A DNA stretch of 64,000 nucleotides from Luzula sylvatica (taxonomy: Eukaryota; Streptophyta; Magnoliopsida; Poales; Juncaceae). The stretch is taken from contig OX326959.1 in the NCBI GenBank assembly GCA_946800325.1, positions 999,501 to 1,063,500 of the forward strand, given 5' to 3'. Positions within the stretch are counted from its first letter, which is position 1; each line of letters opens with the position of its first letter. Below, in pieces: positions 43,391 through 55,524 of the stretch. The notes under the pieces were generated by a model. The model saw nothing but the letters and a program-made list of their open reading frames with translations, had not been told where the DNA came from and made no database searches. Both the position numbers and the translations under genes were made by a program.

Positions 43391-45757
43391 AAACTTAGAA
43401 TAGACCTAAAAATAAGGGCACAAGAAATGGCTTTAAATTCGGAAATGAAATGGCAACAAAGATGTTCGGACAAATGGATCAAGTATGGAGATCGAAACAA
43501 TGCTTATTTTCATGCTTTGGCGTCCGCAAAAAGAAATAGGAATTTTATCCCAAACATAATACACCATAACACAACTCTCTCCGACCCTAAATTAATTCTT
43601 GATCTCTTTTATAATCATTTTAGAGACACAATGGGATCTAGAGCGATTGAATCCGAAATTGATCTTAATATACTTCATGGAATTCCCGACCCAAACATAA
43701 ACCTTCAAGGACTTGTAGAACCTTTTCTAGAGAGCGAAGTTGAAAAAACAATACAACAAATGAAAAAAAGAAAGTCCACGGGACCCGATGGGTTGCCGGC
43801 CGAATATATTCAAAATTTATGGGGCACGCTTAAAAAAGATCTAACAGATCTAATAAAACACTTTGAGGAAAATAAACTCGACTTATGGAGGTTAAATCAA
43901 GCAAATATCACGCTAATTCCGAAAATAGAGGGGGCCAACGAAATTGAGCAATTTAGACCAATAAGTGTCATAAATGCGCCGATAAAAATTATAACGAAAA
44001 TAATGGCAAATAGGCTACAACCAATCCTCCCAAATTTAATCAACAAACAACAAACGGCTTTTATCAAAGGTCGTGCCATAACCGACGCATTTCTTGTCGC
44101 TCGAGAATATGTCAACTATTTCATGAAAAATAAAATACCGGCAATATTGCTCAAAATAGATATCAAGAAAGCCTTTGATAACGTCTCTTGGAAATTCATG
44201 TTGAATCTTCTAGAAACAAAACAATTTCCTCCAAAATGAATACAATGGATACACAATCTTTTTATTTCCTCGTCCTCTGCTATAAAGATAAATGGGGAAT
44301 TATCTCCATATTTTTTCCATCAAAGAGGCCTAAGACAAGGCGACCCACTCTCTCTTTTACTTTTCGACTTAGCCATTGACTCCCTTCAAGCTATTATGAA
44401 AAAAATTAATCCACTCCTATCTAGAATTAGTAATATAGACTCTCAAATACTACAATACGCCGATGATACTATTTTATTCGTAGAGGCAACCCCGGATAAT
44501 CTTAAAAAAATAATGCTTGGCCTTGAGCTATTCTCCGAAATTACGGGTCTAAATATTAATTGGGAGAAAACGGGATTCTCGACCATAAACATCCCCGAGA
44601 ATTTAGATCAAACAATTGGGGTTATATTAAAATGCCAAAAACAAGATCTCCCCTTAAAGTATCTTGGACTTCCATTAACCTTCAAACAACCGAGAAAAAT
44701 CACTTTTCTCCCTCTTATTAAAAAAATCCAAGATAAAGTCGCAAGTTGGAAAGGCAAACTTCTTTCTATGGGTGGTCGTCTAACACTAATAAAGGCAACA
44801 CTAGCCTCCATACCAACATATAATATGCAAGTTTTGAAATTACCGACTTGGATAATCAACGAGATTAACAAGGTCATTAGGTCGTTTCTTTGGAAAGGGA
44901 CCGAAAAATGTAATCCCGGAAATTGTCTAGTAAATTGGGATAAGATATGCCTTCCACGCAAAAATGGCGGATTGGGTATACCTAACCTTAAAACAAAAAA
45001 CGATGCGCTACTACTAAAACTCCTATGGCAAATAGACAATAACAAGGAAAATCTTTGGTCATCTTGTCTCAAAGATCTTTATGGAATACAACAATCTCAA
45101 CAATTAATCGACATCCCCACCATGAAAAGATCATTCTTCGTGAACCAACTAGTTCAACTACTACCGATATATGAAGCATCAACGAGTTTCGACACATTCA
45201 CCAATAAAATAATTTGGAAATGGAATGCAAAAGAAGAGTTCACTAGTAGATCGGCATACGGCTTCCTAATAGACCCGGGAATAACCGTTTCGTGGCAAAA
45301 ACCGCTTTGGAAATTAAAAATCCCACCAAAGATCCAAATATTCCTATGGTTGGCCTTGCAATCAAAAATTAATACGTTCGATGTATTATCCAAAAAAGGA
45401 TGGACGGGTGGAAAACAATGTGTTCTATGTGATAGATATGATGAGTCGGCCGAACACCTATTTCTAGATTGTACGTACACTCACACGGTATGGAAACTAG
45501 TGGAGAGACTAGTGGGTGAACCGATTGCGAGAGATTCAAAAACTTCCCAAGTGGATTCATGGCTACACAATAGGGCCAAACAACCGCCATTACGAAGGAA
45601 CTTATGGGACAAATGGTGGGCTTCAATAACATGGAATGTTTGGAAAGCACGAAACGAGAAAATTTTCGCTACAAAGAACATACTGCCAATGTCAACCGCG
45701 ACGAAAGCCTATAACGAAGTAAGGACGTGGAGGACCTTAGAAAATATTCATAGATAA
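43391..45757 (+). pseudogene. LINE ORF2: reverse transcriptase and zinc-binding domain, one nonsense codon
   Basis: One continuous frame of about 790 codons interrupted only by TGA at 44237-44239 (QFPPK-stop-IQWIH; Trp would be expected). RT motifs in order: STGPDGLPAEY, LIPKIEGA.., FRPISV, QTAFIKGRAITDAFLVARE, LLKIDIKKAFDNVSW (first catalytic Asp), GLRQGDPLSLLLF, and QYADDTILF (active-site YADD). Then LPLKYLGLPLT, KLLSMGGRLTLI and FLWKG.., the linker. The zf-RVT domain is CVLCDRYDESAEHLFLDC, and the end is ITWNVWKARNEKIF. The endonuclease domain is missing because of truncation. The near-intact frame implies a recent insertion. Confidence 0.92.
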
Positions 45758-45861
45758 AAATAGGTCATTGTTTAATTACTTTATGTCTCAAACCATTGTA
45801 AATATTTTTGTGTTTTTATAAAAAGTACGAATACCATTGGTATTCCTTCAAAAAAAAAAAA
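43391..45861 (+). mobile_element. 5'-truncated L1-type LINE
   Basis: Ends in A12 (45850-45861) and is flanked by the exact 12-bp target duplication TTTGTTGTTAAG (43379-43390, 45862-45873). It starts inside ORF2, so it was truncated during target-primed reverse transcription. Confidence 0.93.
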
Positions 45862-45873
45862 TTTGTTGTTAAG

Positions 45874-46230
45874 TTTTTTCGTAAATTTATGTTATCTCGG
45901 TTCAATTATTTATTTAAATGTTTGATGTATCTTTGTGATTAAATATCAATTTTATTTTAGGCTATACAATATTGTGCCATAAAGAAACATCTATGCTAGG
46001 TGCAAAACAAACCCCTGTTATTGAATATTGAAGAGAAGAAAAGAAAAACTTACAAAATGTTTTTTTAAATTAATTAAATGATCGACTGCATCACTTTACT
46101 TCACATTTCTGCATTCCATGTGCATATTATCAACAGTAAGTCACGATTTGATTTTTTTTTCAGTTTTATATGCATTCGTGCACTTCAAACATATCGAAAC
46201 AAAATACGAAATATTGTTAATGTAACTAGG
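45874..46230. other. Intergenic sequence after the LINE
   Basis: No gene. GCATTCGTGCACTTCAAACA near 46171 recurs in the same orientation near 52284. Confidence 0.45.
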
Positions 46231-46395
46231 GGTGTTCATTCAGTCGGTTCGGTTCAACCGAACTAAATCGAATAAGGCCAAACCGAACCGAACTAAATTC
46301 AAACTGAACCGAACCGTTTTAACTTTCGAACCGATTAAAAACCGAACCGAATAAACCGAATTCTTATTCGGTTTATTCGATTAAACCGAATAAGA
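46231..46395. repeat. AACCGAACCGAA-rich repeat
   Basis: Tandem and inverted AACCGAACC, AACCGAATAA and TTCGGTTTATTCG pieces. Related debris at 51840-51965, 53455-53640 and 54345-54430. Confidence 0.8.
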
Positions 46396-46849
46396 AACAA
46401 TATAATTTTAAAATAAAATAAATTTATCCAAAAAAATATATTATTTCTCCAAAAATATAAATACATATTATAAACTATAATTAAATTATTTTATAGGATT
46501 ATTGTATCATTTTTCTTATAATTTTCATTAACATATTAAAAAATTTATGAAAGATAGGATGTTATTTGGATATGATATTTGTGGTTTGGACATGTTTTGG
46601 ATATTTGTGTTTGGAATGTTTGTGATGTTTTGTGATGTTTGTGTTTTCAATGTGATCCGATATATTATTTGTGTTTGCAACATTGTGGACGAATTTGAGT
46701 GACCAAATGATCTCTAAAAAATAAAACGAAATCATCTACATTATAGATCTTCAAAAGTTCTAAAATATCCGTGTTCTAAACTTTTTCCAATTCAAACTCT
46801 AATTTTACCAAATATATCATTCAAATTGGACAAAAAAAATCGAACATCA

Positions 46850-47290
46850 CCTCTCTCGCCAGACCATCTGGCGAAAGAGCACAAATCATATTTTTCGCCT
46901 ACTCCTATTATGTGGGACGGGAGCCATCTAATCCATGCAGTCTTTCGTTCTGGCGAAAGAGGTTAGAACTGCTTAATCCTTGATCATGACATAAATTATC
47001 GTTTGATCTCTTTCGACATTTTTTCTGAGAAAACTCTTAAACTTTTTGCTAGATCACCCGACGAAAACGTTACTTTTGCAAATTTTGACAACCGTAGCTA
47101 TTCTTGTAAATTGAATTTTGAAAAGACAATATGTCAAAAAAAAACTCCCAATTTGCATGTTACACTTGGTACATAATTTTTTGGAATATAATTGGTTCAT
47201 GTTTATTTTTCTTTGGTTTACGTGATCCATGAAGACCACAAGTTCAACACAAATTACACAAATTACACGCCTAGATTATGATCGCCAGGT
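46850..47290. repeat. Left arm of a distant inverted repeat
   Basis: Matches the complement of 52430-52810: GCCAGA..CTGGCGAAAGAG, ATCATGACATAAATTATCG, TAGATCACCCGACGAAAAC, GATCCATGAAGACCACAAG. The two arms enclose about 5.1 kb including the F-box gene. Confidence 0.8.
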
Positions 47291-47404
47291 TCATGTCCAT
47301 TGCAATATTTTTTAAATAAGATTGGCATATAAACACCATCAACTATTATCCATCACTTCATGATTACATATATTAATACATTTTCAAAAATATCTTTCTT
47401 AACT

Positions 47405-47927
47405 AGTGTTTCAGAAATCGACATTGGCGGTCGATTAATTGCCGACTAATCGCTAGTCGATGGTATGTCGTCTCGATAAAACCTTGACTTTTTGTGTTCG
47501 GCGGAACATCCGCCAAGCACAAACAGCGTCCGTCAAGCAGATTTTTACAAATTATTTATGGGCCGAATTTTTTTGTGTTAAAATTTTCATATTTTTACAA
47601 GTTTTTTTTTTTTTTGCTTTATTTATTTATTTTTTACAGATTTTTACAAGAATCGATTTAGTGATTTAAATTGGGGTTTCTTATTTTGTGGATTTTGTTA
47701 TGTATTATCATTTAAAGTTATGTGGTGTAGTGTATTTTTTAGGTTATTTATATTTGAGACTTATTTAAAAAACTATGATTTCTATTTTTATTTAATTAAT
47801 TTTGATATTAAATATGTAAAAAAATTAAAATCCGCCGAAACCCGTTGAGATTTTCGATTAAGCATCCTTGACGCTTGATGGCCCTTTGTCGACTAGCGAG
47901 CGAGCGACGAGCGATTTCTAACATTGA
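47405..47927. mobile_element. Candidate hAT-type MITE
   Basis: Left end AGTGTTTCAGAAATCG, right end CGATTTCTAACATTGA, imperfect inverted ends with inner GCTAGTCGA/GTCGACTAGCG pieces. Flanks TCTTAACT and TCTTAACA share seven of eight bases. No coding capacity. Boundaries tentative. Confidence 0.5.
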
Positions 47928-47939
47928 TCTTAACATAGC

Positions 47940-48695
47940 ATGTAAATTTATGCATCTGGTTGTTCATTTAGAATATACAATTATATTTAATAATTAATTC
48001 ATTTAGAAATTATAACAGTAAGAATCTCATATCATACTAATACAATACTAAGTATATATTTCTGTTTTAAGCCAACAAAATTTTTTCAAAAAATAACAGA
48101 ATTAAAAAATAGTTTATCCATCTAAATAACTTCTTAAACTTATAACGCCTACCAAATTGTATTGTTATTTTACAAAATGTAAAATTAAAAAAAATTACAT
48201 GATGTAAAATAATTTGTATTTATGTTTATTATAAATTAAATTTTGATATTATTTATGAAATTACTTCCATTATTAAGTTTTATATTATTTATATTTTTCA
48301 TTGCATTTTGAATCAATAAAAATAATTACTACTATATAATTAATAAGATGTTACTACATATATTGTATGACTCATTATTTCAATATTTGATATTGAAATA
48401 TTGTGAACAATGATGTTATATTTTTTGTTATATTTTTTTTCTAAAATTGTATTATATCTTATTCTTATATATTATTATATAATGACACTAAAATAATTAT
48501 TATTATTTGAATAAACAAATGAGATTTTTTGTTATACTAATGTAAAATAGCCGTAAAACATATGAATAATCATAGATAAAGGAATTCAAATAAATTTATT
48601 TTAATATGATATTATTAATATTATCATATAAATGTATAATTGTATTACAATGAAATATAATTTACATACTCGCCGCATAGCGAGTATTCTACTAG
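47940..48695 (+). mobile_element. Helitron-family 3' half with terminus
   Basis: AT-rich sequence like 9985-10290 and 20660-20984. It ends with hairpin ACTCGC..GCGAGT (48668-48685), ATTCTA and CTAG (48692-48695). The next base is C rather than T, so the exact end is uncertain. Confidence 0.5.
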
Positions 48696-48883
48696 CATAA
48701 TAAAAAATGAATTTAAATTTCACAATTAAATACGGAATGTGTAATGTATATTAGATTTAATTTGAATAAATCAAAATTTTACTGACAAAAGGTGAATAAT
48801 TAATTCAGAAATTTATATTATTTTTTTTTAGTATAATTTGACATAAGCATATCATTTGAAAATAAACCAAATAATTAATTTGA

Positions 48884-48913
48884 ACATAGCGCATAGCGCA
48901 TGTAATCTCCTAG
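48884..48913 (+). mobile_element. Helitron-like 3' terminus
   Basis: AACATAGCGCATAGCGCATG, then TAATCTC and CTAG (48910-48913) before T. Similar ending at 49066-49090. Confidence 0.4.
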
Positions 48914-49065
48914 TTATTGGATTTACTTTAGAAGGTCATGTAATAATGTGGACTATTATTATTAGTTATATTAAGTTTATTCAATTATTAACATTTTACA
49001 AAAAATATTACATAATAAGATGAGAATGCAATTGAAGATGAGAATGCAATTGAAAATAAAACATA

Positions 49066-49090
49066 CAACATAGCGCATGTAATCTCCTAG
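49066..49090 (+). mobile_element. Helitron-like 3' terminus
   Basis: AACATAGCGCATGTAATCTC then CTAG (49087-49090) before T. Only one GCGCA step remains, so the hairpin is weak. Confidence 0.35.
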
Positions 49091-49756
49091 TTACAATAAT
49101 TTATTAATATTTGAACAATTAACTATGTAATGATAATTTAATAATATTTGATTTACATAAATAAAAAAATTATTTGTTAACTGACTAAAGTTAGTCACGT
49201 GTGTGTGGACAAGTATATACAAAAAGCAAGCACTCAGCAGTCAGCACTCAGCATTAATAAAAAAATTATTTACAAAATTGGACTTAGTTTTGGGCATGTG
49301 TGGAAATGAGTTTTCGAAACTTTAATTTCCAATAACCAAGCACTCAGCACTCTGTACGAGTTGGTATAGCGGATTGTGATAGCATGAAGTTAATTTAGCT
49401 GCACAGGCTTCACGAGAATCACGACCGCAGAAGATCAGAGCACTCAAACACAACCCTTCGTCTAAACACTGTCTGTCTAACGGCTATTGCCTTTTCGATT
49501 TCTCTGATTATATAACCGATTACTAATTACTAATTATACTTTCAAAATCGTAAATTACTCCAGGCTTTCTTTGTTCAAAATCGTAAATTACTGGAGGCTT
49601 TCTTCGTCTTCCCCTTTTCCCCTTTTCGTTTCCAACCTTGTCACAATTGAATTCTATCACAGTGGAATTGAAGTAACACAAGTGAGAGAAAGAGAGGTTC
49701 TTCAATCTCGGGTTTGAATAAGTAGTTCTTCCTCCGTTGCTTCGTCTTGATAATAG
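49091..49756 (+). promoter_or_regulatory. Promoter and 5' leader exon of the F-box gene
   Basis: Contains a direct repeat of about 33 bases (AAAATCGTAAATTACT..AGGCTTTCTT, twice at 49544-49610). A splice donor AATAG|GTAACC at 49756/49757 pairs with the acceptor ATGCAG at 50346-50351, giving a 595-bp intron in the leader. Transcription start not located. Confidence 0.5.
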
Positions 49757-50378
49757 GTAACCTTTTTTCAATCTCACTCTCTTTCTTTTTTCTAAATCTT
49801 TTCATGATTTATTTTCTTCTTTTTCTAATTCTGAGCGATTTTCCTTTTGAAAAAGATGTTAAATGGGTTAATTGAAAATTTGGTTTGGATTTGGATTGGG
49901 AAATTTAAAGGTAGCCACAATTTAAAGTTTCCGTTTTGATTTCTGGAAAATTCAAATTACAAGGTTCATTTTAAACTGTTTTGATTGGAAAACCATGTTA
50001 ATTGGTCCCTAAGGTCTGATCATCTGGTTGATTTGAAAGCCATGATAATATTTCAGTGAAAAATACTTTCGTAAGTCATAATTTGAAGGTTCTGTTAGTC
50101 TGAACAGTGAATAATTAGTGCATCCACGATCAAATTGGTACAAATTGGTACTGGTCCTTCACAGAAGAGTTACGAGCATCAAAACTCGACTTTTTTTTAT
50201 TGTTTTGATTTCCTTCCATTGTTCAAATTATTGAATTGCATCAATTATGTGAGAAAAAAAAAATACTGTACTATTCCATTGATACTCTATGAATTGCATC
50301 GACTTTAACTCGTGAATTAATTAATTAGTTTTGCTTCGTTTAACAATGCAGGACACTGAGAGGAGAAGAGAGCAAGGC

Positions 50379-51485
50379 ATGGCGGATTGGGCTAATCTTC
50401 CGACTGATTTGCTTCATAGCGTGAAGAGATGCCTCGGTTTTGGAGATTTGAACCGATTCGGCGCCGTGTGCCCGAATTGGCGTTCAGCAGCGAAAGATAA
50501 AGAAACGAACGAATCTCGTCTGGTGCCTCGAGTTCCTTGGATGGTACTGGGCGAAGATCCCGAGACGAAGAAACGAAATTTCTTTGACTTGACGGGCCAA
50601 AGACCATACTCCATTGACATCCCGGAATTATATGGGCAGCACATTTGCGGTTCCTCCTTTGGATGGCTTTTCACAGTAGATATAGAACTCAAATGCCGAA
50701 TGGTGAATCCATATACCCGAGAGGTCACAGATTTGCCACCCCTTCCTCCCTATTTCGATGATATCGATTTTGGTTACCCCCCTGAGCAAATGCAAAAGGT
50801 AATCGTATCGAAGGCCGTCTTATCTCATGACCCAAAAGAGAGATCAGATTTCACGGTCATGATCCTTTTTGGTTGGAGATATTTACTGGCAATTTGGAGG
50901 CCCGGTGATAAGTCTTGGCGCGAGGTTAAAATATCATATATTCACACTGGCTCTCTAATGCCGGTACTATCCGATGTCATTTGTTTTAAAGGACAATTTT
51001 TTGCTGCTTCCTATGGCCGATATTTTTTCTCCGTTGATGTTGGTTCTAGACCAAAGATGAAGCGAGTTAAACCACGTATACCGTTTTGTATGTATAGAAG
51101 TGAGAGATATCTTGTCGATTTCAAAGGAGAGTTATTACTCGTTATGAGGTTTCCAAAAAGATCGGAGACGAAACCCAAAAAACGGTTTCGGGTCTTAAGT
51201 CTTGATCAGAAGTCAAAAAAATGGAAAGAAGTTGAGAGTGTTGACGAGCTTGCGCTTTTTGTGGGGAATAACTCAGCAGTGGTCGTGCATACAATGGAGA
51301 GATGCCTTACAAATGGTATATATTTTGCAGACTTGTGTGATACTCGTCAATGGGAATACCTCGGGCATGAGGTTGGAGTGTATGATATGATTGGCGAGAA
51401 ACTCGGACCGTTTCCTCTCATCGACGATGCCTTTCTTCCCACCGATGCACCGCTGATTTGGGTGAATCGTCCACACTCGTTATGA
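50379..51485 (+). CDS. F-box protein with DUF295 (KIB1-4 type beta-propeller) domain
   Basis: 368 residues from the ATG at 50379 (MADWANLPTDLL). The frame is open from 50331, but that upstream part contains a splice acceptor (ATGCAG at 50346-50351) and probably is intron. The F-box is at residues about 3-40: WANLPTDLLHSVKRCL..LNRF..VCPNWRSAA. The rest is a DUF295 propeller: YGQHICGSSFGWLFTVD, MVNPYTREVTDLPPLP, WREVK.., and near the end CDTRQWEYLGHEVGVYDM with the usual last block WVNRP. Such proteins are SCF ubiquitin-ligase substrate receptors. Substrate unknown. Single coding exon, intact. Confidence 0.92.
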   Translation: MADWANLPTDLLHSVKRCLGFGDLNRFGAVCPNWRSAAKDKETNESRLVPRVPWMVLGEDPETKKRNFFDLTGQRPYSIDIPELYGQHICGSSFGWLFTVDIELKCRMVNPYTREVTDLPPLPPYFDDIDFGYPPEQMQKVIVSKAVLSHDPKERSDFTVMILFGWRYLLAIWRPGDKSWREVKISYIHTGSLMPVLSDVICFKGQFFAASYGRYFFSVDVGSRPKMKRVKPRIPFCMYRSERYLVDFKGELLLVMRFPKRSETKPKKRFRVLSLDQKSKKWKEVESVDELALFVGNNSAVVVHTMERCLTNGIYFADLCDTRQWEYLGHEVGVYDMIGEKLGPFPLIDDAFLPTDAPLIWVNRPHSL

Positions 51486-52429
51486 CTGAACTTTTTTTTT
51501 TTTATGACTTCGATATTCGTATTTGTAAGCATGCATGAGACATGTGTTTATCCGTGCCGATACATTCTGGTACACAACAATGCCTATTTTCTGCATCTGT
51601 TGGTTTCCTTTTGAGTGAATTCCTTACTTTGCTATGCATGTTAGTAAATTTCTTGCTATGTCCACAGGATCATTTTCACACTCCATGAAAATTACAGTTT
51701 TTATTACCTAATAGCAAGTGTTCGCTTCTAAAACAAACATACATAATTGATATATTTTAAATAAAACTTATTTTGTTTTCAAAAAGGTTTTCATTAGGAT
51801 AGATAAATTTTTCTAAATAATTGTGTCCGAGAAGACCAAACCGATTTAAACCGAACAAAATAAAATTCAAATCGAACCTATCCAAATTGTTTTAAGTTTT
51901 TAACCGTTTCAACTTTTTAACCATTTCAAAACCGAACCGAATATACCGAATTGAACCAAATAAAAAACATTATAATTTTTATACTAAAAATAAATTCATA
52001 AGAAAATTTATTTTTTTTATTTATAAAGAATGTACAAAAATATTATAGAATATAATTATATTAATTTATGACATTAGTATATTGTTTTTTCATATTTTAA
52101 CATTAACATATATCATTTTTTTTTTACTAAATTTGGAGGGAGACAAAAGACTCCTTTCCAAATAATAAATTCTAGCGTGGTAGCGGCGCAAATGCGCGGG
52201 TTTGTTGGGTTAAAAAAAAACCTATCGAAACAAAATATGAAATGTGACACGTCATGATTTGTTTCTTTGCATTTTTATATTCATTCGTGCACTTCAAACA
52301 TATCGAAACAAAATATGAAATGTTATACAAAAGATATAAAACCAGTTGAAAGAAATTATACAAAATATTGTTCAGGGATCTATATGCCAATCTTATTTAA
52401 AAAAATATTGCAATGAACATGTATGTACC
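51486..52429. other. Intergenic region with AACCGAA debris and a Helitron-like end
   Basis: No gene. 51840-51965 holds diverged AACCGAACC repeats. On the minus strand, 52171-52200 reads CCCGCGCATTTGCGCCGC then CTACCACG and CTAG, a Helitron-like terminus (next base A, so uncertain). Confidence 0.4.
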
Positions 52430-52810
52430 TGGGGATCATAATCTAGGCGTGTAATTTGTGTAATTCGTGTTGAACTTGTGGTCTTCATGGATCACGTAAA
52501 CCAAAGAAAAAAAAAATATGAACCATTTATATTCCAAAAAATTATGTACAAAATGTAACATGCAAATTGGAAGTTTATTTTTTGACATATAGCCTTTTCA
52601 AAATTCAATTTACAAGAGTTTAGAGTAATGTTTTTGTCGGGTGATCTAGCAAAAGAGTTTAGAGTTTCCTCAGAAAAATATCGAAAGAGATCAAACGATA
52701 ATTTATGTCATGATCAAGAATTAAGCAGTTCTAACCACTTCTGCCAGACTCTCTGACGAAAAACTGCATGGATTACATAGCTCTCGTCCCACATAATAGG
52801 AATGGGTGAG
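52430..52810. repeat. Right arm of the distant inverted repeat
   Basis: Complement of 46850-47290 (see there). The arms are clearly similar but have point changes and small indels. Confidence 0.8.
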
Positions 52811-54663
52811 AAATATGATTTGTTTACATAATTTTAATATTATATTTATTATTCATGAAAAATTAACATCAGATAATAAAAAAACAACAATAAATAAACA
52901 CCTTGAAAATATATTGAAAGAAAATATATGTTTAAACATTTAGTTTTTTATTTTTATTCCGTTTCATGTATTTTTTTTTTTAATAATTTCAAGATATATT
53001 ATTCCTTAAATATTTGCAAGGTGTTATTTTAATATTGTCTTTCATCTTATTATCAAATTATGTTAGTTTTTGAGTAAAAATATATAATAGTCATAATATA
53101 ATGTATGGAATATTATAATTATATAAACATAACTTATAATAATAATTATTTTTGAATTATTAGATGCTACTGAAAACGTGGGATTATTTTTTTAAATAAA
53201 AAATAACAATTTACTTTAATTCCTATACGTAAATTTAGGGCGGGGGGGATTTTACAATATTAAAAATGATCAGTGTTTTTTTTTGAAATTTTTCCATATT
53301 TAATTTGTACCAAAAAAATGAATTTGGTCCACAATGGACCAAAGTTGAAGTAATTTTTACTTTTGTTGATTTATATAAACCAAGTTCAAATGAATAATTA
53401 ATTAATTTAGACCTTTTTATCATGATCTAATTGTCCATATTAACTTGATGATGTGGCATTCAGTCAATCCGGTTAAAATCTTAGAAATGACATTCAGTCA
53501 ATTCGGTTAAAATCGAAGCGAATAATATCAAATCAATTCAAATCGAATCAAATCGAATTATATTCAAACCAACTGAACCAATTAAAATAATCGAATAAAC
53601 TGAATTTTTATTATGTTTATTCGATTGAAGCGAATAAGAAACTGGAAAACTGGAAAATCATATTTCAAAGACTCCACGAATTAAGTTGGAACTATGCCGA
53701 GCTAACTTCACTCATCGTGATTTCTAGTTGACTGTGCATCTCAATAAGAGTGTGTAAAACTGGAAAATTAAATTGTCGAGTCGGGTGGAACTCATCATGA
53801 CTCGACTCGAGTCATTTTTATTATAAATAAATAAATAGATAAATAAGTAATTATATAGTTGTTAGTTTAAAAGTACATGTACTGAAATAATAATATACTA
53901 CAGAGATAATGGAATAATTGTAACACCTAACTTATTTAATATGATTGAACATATATTATATCATAACTAATAAATTTGTATGTATGTATTTTATAAGAAT
54001 TAAATAAATATTGGTTGCTACATAAATAATATTCATATTTAATAAATAAACATATCGATTTATATTTTTCCTGACTTAAACAAAATTTTAATTATAAATT
54101 CCTGATTTAAAAAGATTGCTTATTTCTAAATTTAGTTAGGATAATATAAGTGACTGAGTATAATTTTTTTGTGAATAACATGCGTACAAAATGATAAATT
54201 TAGTTAGGGTACCAAGAATATGTACAAAATGTAACATGCAAATGGGACTTTCTTACGTGTTACTTCTTTATTGAATAATAATAATGGTGCATGAAGTTTT
54301 TTTTACTTTTAGCAAAATAACCCTTTTCATGTAGGTAGGGATGACATTGAAGTTCGATTCAAAACCAAATTGAATAAACCAAATTAAACAAGACCAAATC
54401 GATTCTATTCGAACCGAATTATATACAAACTAATCAAGTATATTGCACCTTTGAATAAGAAAAATAAGAATTTGCATTCGCATCAGAACATCATAAGTAA
54501 AGAATAAGCAATTTGTTTTCTCATTTTCTCCAACAAGTTCATGCATACAATTAAAAACAAATTACAGATAGATGGATAAACAAAGGCCATCGGTTAATCA
54601 ATGGAAAAGTAAGGCATGATGACCTAATTACTTGTAATTCTCTGAAACAACCATAATCATCCT
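52811..54663. other. Intergenic AT-rich region
   Basis: No gene. 53455-53640 and 54345-54430 contain AACCGAA/GTCAATTCGGTTAAAATC-type repeat debris. Confidence 0.5.
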
Positions 54664-55386
54664 TCAAAGCTCGCACACCATTTCGGGAACAATAACACCC
54701 TTATTGTCCTTGCACCTCTCAAGCGTAAAGAAGTAAACTTTACCTTGATAATCTTCATCTTTCTTTTTCTCCTCCTTGCAATCCGTTACGTGATACAGCC
54801 CATAATAAGTATACATCATTTCCTTGGTGTTGTCTCTCGTATCACCGTAAATCACTCGAACCCGATTTCCATATCTAATGCTATTTACTAACGCAAGGTT
54901 CCCCCCTCGATCAAGAGTTTGATCCTTGTACCGGATTTTCTGTCTTTCGGTACCTCTCTTCTCTCTTCGTGAATAAGATCCCCCTCCGGAACCCCTATAT
55001 CTCAAAGTATAGTTCTTGCATCGATCAATTGTGTCACAACTCTCTCTTGTTGCTACTATACTGACTGCGAGGGGCATTCCATTTTTTTTTATAATGTAAT
55101 CTATTCCTGCTACGTGCTGGTTGTGTAGACGTGCTAAAATCAATTCTGTTCGGTACCGAAACGAGTCACCCACTCTGACACCCAGAACAGACCCCTCTAT
55201 AGATGCATTCCCTCCCTTAAAACAAATACCTTGGACTTGATGCAAAGCTTGGAAATCTTTCCTCTTGCCTTTTCCTTCGGAACATTTCTGTCGGAACTCT
55301 TTTATCTTTTGCACAAGTTCGTGACGCTTCTTTTGTTCTAGAAGTTTGTGTCGCCTGGCTCTAGCCGGTGTCATTGCCCTTTGCAT
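54664..55386 (-). CDS. SRA (SET- and RING-associated, YDG) domain-only protein
   Basis: 240 residues, one exon. N-terminal about 50 residues are basic and helical (ARRHKLLEQKKRHELVQKIK). The SRA domain follows to the end: VLGVRVGDSFRYRTELILAR, HNQHVAGIDYI, LAVSIVATRESCD, LRYRGSGG, DQTLDRGGNLALVNSI, VRVIYGD, and YYGLYHVTDC at the YDG position (Asp replaced by Tyr). SRA domains bind methylated cytosine and normally precede SET (SUVH histone methyltransferases) or RING domains (VIM/ORTH). Here neither is present, so it may be a stand-alone reader or a decoy. A nuclear role is inferred. Start chosen at the first ATG after CTTCACAG, a possible leader-intron acceptor. A (GA)n tract lies 60 bases upstream. 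Confidence 0.85.
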   Translation of the reverse strand: MQRAMTPARARRHKLLEQKKRHELVQKIKEFRQKCSEGKGKRKDFQALHQVQGICFKGGNASIEGSVLGVRVGDSFRYRTELILARLHNQHVAGIDYIIKKNGMPLAVSIVATRESCDTIDRCKNYTLRYRGSGGGSYSRREKRGTERQKIRYKDQTLDRGGNLALVNSIRYGNRVRVIYGDTRDNTKEMMYTYYGLYHVTDCKEEKKKDEDYQGKVYFFTLERCKDNKGVIVPEMVCEL

Positions 55387-55446
55387 TGTTCTTCCGTCTG
55401 TGAAGAGACCTGGTTATTTGAAGAAAAAAACAATCAAACCAACATT

Positions 55447-55448
<2 letters not shown>

Positions 55449-55518
<70 letters not shown>
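55449..55518. repeat. (GA)n microsatellite upstream of the SRA gene
   Basis: About 34 GA units with one interruption near the right end; CT-rich in the mRNA sense of the SRA gene, so probably in its leader or promoter. Confidence 0.95.

Positions 55519-55524
<6 letters not shown>

Noticed and set aside
49340..49440. tRNA-like stretch GAGTTGGTATAGCGG
   Set aside because: No matching B box or acceptor stem found.
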